A DNA stretch of 64,000 bases, taken from Allobaculum stercoricanis DSM 13633. Its GTDB lineage: Bacteria > Bacillota_I > Bacilli_A > Erysipelotrichales > Erysipelotrichaceae. A model generated the notes under the pieces. It did no database searches and was not told the origin of the DNA. It worked only from the letters and a program-made list of their open reading frames with translations. Made by a program: the position numbers and the translations under genes. This document shows, in pieces, positions 62,253-64,000 of this stretch. The stretch is from contig NZ_KB913034.1 in the NCBI RefSeq assembly GCF_000384195.1, forward strand, positions 1,495,714 through 1,559,713, in the 5' to 3' direction. The first letter of the stretch is position 1. Every line of letters starts with the position of its first letter.

Positions 62253-62855
62253 TTATTTTTCTAAAGCCGCTTCGATTTGCGCAAGCGTAATTGGACCTTC
62301 CCGCAAGATTTTTGGTTTGTCTTGCGTACAATCAACAATGGTCGATGCTTGTAGTTCATGGCAAGTGCCATCGAGAATTCCATCTAATTCTTTTAACATG
62401 GCCATCGCTTCTTGTTTCGTTAAAGCTGCTGGTTCACCGGACACATTTGCAGAAGAGACCATTAAAGGTCGATCGAGACAATCCATCACTTTTAATAGCG
62501 TTGGTGCATTCGGAATGCGAATTGCGGCTGTGGATTTTCCATTAAAAAAATCACGATTCGCAAAGTCTGTTAGTTCTACGATTAATGTTAAAGGTCCCGG
62601 TAAAAACGCATCCGCAATTTTTTGCGCCATTGGGCTGAGTTTGACATAAGGCGCATACGTTTCTAAACGTGAAGCCATCATGGGAATCGGCTTTGTTTCG
62701 GGGCGATGCTTAATCATTTTCAAACGATTGAGCGCATCGAGATCTCCATAAATTGATCCGACTCCATAAACCGTATCGGTTGGAAAAGCAATGACTGCTC
62801 CTTGTTGGAAGTCTTCAGCCATTTCTTTGATTTGACTTTCTTGATATTCTTTCAT
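62253..62855 (-). CDS. tsaC: Sua5/YrdC/YwlC threonylcarbamoyl-AMP synthase
   Basis: This 200-residue protein makes threonylcarbamoyl-AMP for the t6A37 tRNA modification. It has VIAFPTDTVYGVGSIYGD, the core KxR/SxN site residues in KMIKHRPETKPIPMM, FLPGPLTLIVE and VSSANVSGEPA. It is the single-domain TsaC form. No strong ribosome site is obvious. It is divergent from mnmE, also a tRNA-modification gene. Confidence 0.92.
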   Translation of the reverse strand: MKEYQESQIKEMAEDFQQGAVIAFPTDTVYGVGSIYGDLDALNRLKMIKHRPETKPIPMMASRLETYAPYVKLSPMAQKIADAFLPGPLTLIVELTDFANRDFFNGKSTAAIRIPNAPTLLKVMDCLDRPLMVSSANVSGEPAALTKQEAMAMLKELDGILDGTCHELQASTIVDCTQDKPKILREGPITLAQIEAALEK

Positions 62856-63027
62856 TGTTAAACCTGATTTCTATTCCAAAGATAAATTTGATTTTCGTAC
62901 AATGATATTATAAAGGAAATTTCAGATCTATTTGTCTACAGACAAGATCAAAATTTGAATTGTATCTCTATGTATTTTACAAAGTAGCCAAAAACACTTT
63001 GTTTCACGATAAGAAAGGAGCGATTTT

Positions 63028-64000
63028 GTGTTTCATGATACGATTGCGGCAATCGCCACTCCACTTGCTGCTGGAGCGATCTCGATCATTCGCTTATCTG
63101 GTGAAGATGCGATTTCGATTGCCAATTCTATTTTTTCAAAAGATTTATCGCAAGCTAAAAACTACACCCTCAATTACGGCTTTATCCTCGAGGAAGATCA
63201 ACCCATCGATGAAGTTTTAGTCAGCGTCTTTAGAGCCCCTCATTCCTATACGATGGAAGACTGCGTTGAAATTAACTGTCATGGTGGACCACTTGTAACC
63301 CGTAAAGTCTTAGAACTTGTTTTAAGTCATGGAGCAAGACTAGCCAATCCAGGTGAATTTACCCAACGGGCCTTTTTAAATGGACGCATCGATCTTTCGC
63401 AAGCAGAAGCGGTCGAAGATATGATTGAAGCCTCCAGTGATACTGCCCGTATTCAAGCGATTCATTCCATTCGAGGCGAAATCAAAAACTTATTAGAACC
63501 GCTAATTGATGACTTAATGGATTTAATTGCGAATATCGAAGTCAATATTGACTACCCTGAGTATGAAGATGCCGTTCAACTTACTGCCTCTTTACTTTTA
63601 CCGCATGCCGATTCCCTTTTAGAAAGAATGCGCGATTTACTCAAACGCTCGAAACAAGGGGTCATGATCCAAGATGGCATTTCCACCGTTATTGCGGGAA
63701 AACCAAATGTCGGGAAAAGTTCCTTGCTCAACGCTTTGCTCGATGAAGACAAAGCGATTGTCACGGAAATTGCGGGAACAACGCGCGATTTAGTTGAAGG
63801 ACGCATTCATGTTGGACCATTTTTATTAAACTTAATTGATACAGCCGGAATTCGGGATGGAGCGGATCGGATCGAACAAATCGGGATTGAAAAAAGTCGC
63901 CAATCCATTGATAAAGCCGATCTTGTCTTATTAGTTCTCGATCGTTCTCGTCCTTTAGATCCACAAGACGAAGAATTATTAAGCTTAACGGAGAATAAAA
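63028..64000 (+). CDS. mnmE: tRNA modification GTPase MnmE (partial, runs off the window)
   Basis: The first 324 codons of this gene lie in the window. It starts with GTG at 63028 (AAAGGAG 7 bases upstream), giving MFHDTIAAIATPLAAGAISIIRLSG, the tetrahydrofolate-binding domain. CVEINCHGGPLVTRKVLEL and NPGEFTQRAFLNGRIDLSQAEAV follow. The G domain shows G1 GKPNVGKSS, the G2 region AGTTRDLVEG and G3 DTAGIRD. The G4 motif and C-terminal Cys lie beyond the end. MnmE works with MnmG to form cmnm5U34 in tRNAs. Confidence 0.96.
   Translation, partial: MFHDTIAAIATPLAAGAISIIRLSGEDAISIANSIFSKDLSQAKNYTLNYGFILEEDQPIDEVLVSVFRAPHSYTMEDCVEINCHGGPLVTRKVLELVLSHGARLANPGEFTQRAFLNGRIDLSQAEAVEDMIEASSDTARIQAIHSIRGEIKNLLEPLIDDLMDLIANIEVNIDYPEYEDAVQLTASLLLPHADSLLERMRDLLKRSKQGVMIQDGISTVIAGKPNVGKSSLLNALLDEDKAIVTEIAGTTRDLVEGRIHVGPFLLNLIDTAGIRDGADRIEQIGIEKSRQSIDKADLVLLVLDRSRPLDPQDEELLSLTENK

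Noticed and set aside
1..64000. CRISPR array, rRNA operon or replication origin
   Set aside because: No regularly spaced repeats, rRNA-like sequence or DnaA-box cluster was seen.

Overview
The window looks like a chromosomal segment of a low-GC Gram-positive (Bacillota), possibly of the Erysipelotrichales type. The clues are AT-rich DNA, AGGAGG-type ribosome sites, intrinsic terminators with long U-tracts, an ftsA-ftsZ pair, class C sortases with LPxTG pilins, an LCP wall-polymer ligase, and a lysyl-tRNA synthetase with an extra C-terminal tRNA-binding domain. The order is inferred, not proved. Most genes lie on the minus strand.

Layout. 0.5-4 kb: a diacylglycerol-kinase-type lipid kinase and a TagO/WecA-type lipid-linked sugar-phosphate transferase with an unusual long tail. 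4-6.3 kb: an arsenical-resistance-like operon (ArsR, permease, CxxC redox protein, ArsC) with a visible promoter and operator. 6.5-7.7 kb: an alpha/beta hydrolase coupled to a membrane protein. 8.4-13.7 kb: an accessory island between a broken and an intact copy of the rfbD 3' end. It holds an ISL3 remnant, a putative toxin/immunity pair coupled to a DUF4417 gene, an XRE/ImmA regulatory pair and an IS110 copy with a nonsense codon. 13.7-23.3 kb: dTDP-L-rhamnose synthesis (rfbACBD), three glycosyltransferases and a zinc-ribbon membrane protein, interrupted by a plus-strand DinJ/YafQ toxin-antitoxin pair. 23.5-30.5 kb: a C39-like peptidase, a secreted DUF5648-repeat protein with a decayed neighbour copy, and a large LytR-CpsA-Psr protein. 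30.9-33.4 kb: ftsA-ftsZ. 34-39.3 kb: a GDPD-like enzyme, a catalytically degenerate paralogue of the C39 protein, a lipoprotein and a split ChrA transporter. 39.5-50.2 kb: a sortase-assembled pilus operon (tip adhesin, backbone pilin, sortase C1, sortase C2) in which an IS66 element has disrupted sortase C1 and left a perfect 8-bp target duplication. 50.9-64 kb: a flavodiiron protein, three tRNA genes (Val, Tyr, Gly) with a near-consensus promoter, a FemXAB transferase, a TPR protein, an L-cysteine desulfidase homologue, a PPOX-fold protein, a membrane XRE regulator, lysS, a Sua5/YrdC protein and the start of mnmE.

How it fits together. TagO-type initiation, rhamnose supply, glycosyltransferases and the LCP ligase form a plausible route to a rhamnose-containing wall polysaccharide. 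FemXAB, the C39-like proteins and the pilus operon add further envelope functions. The most interesting uncharacterised part is the island at 8.7-11.8 kb. Other notable points are the dead C39 paralogue, the exact IS66 disruption of the pilus sortase, and possible leaderless translation of the TPR gene.
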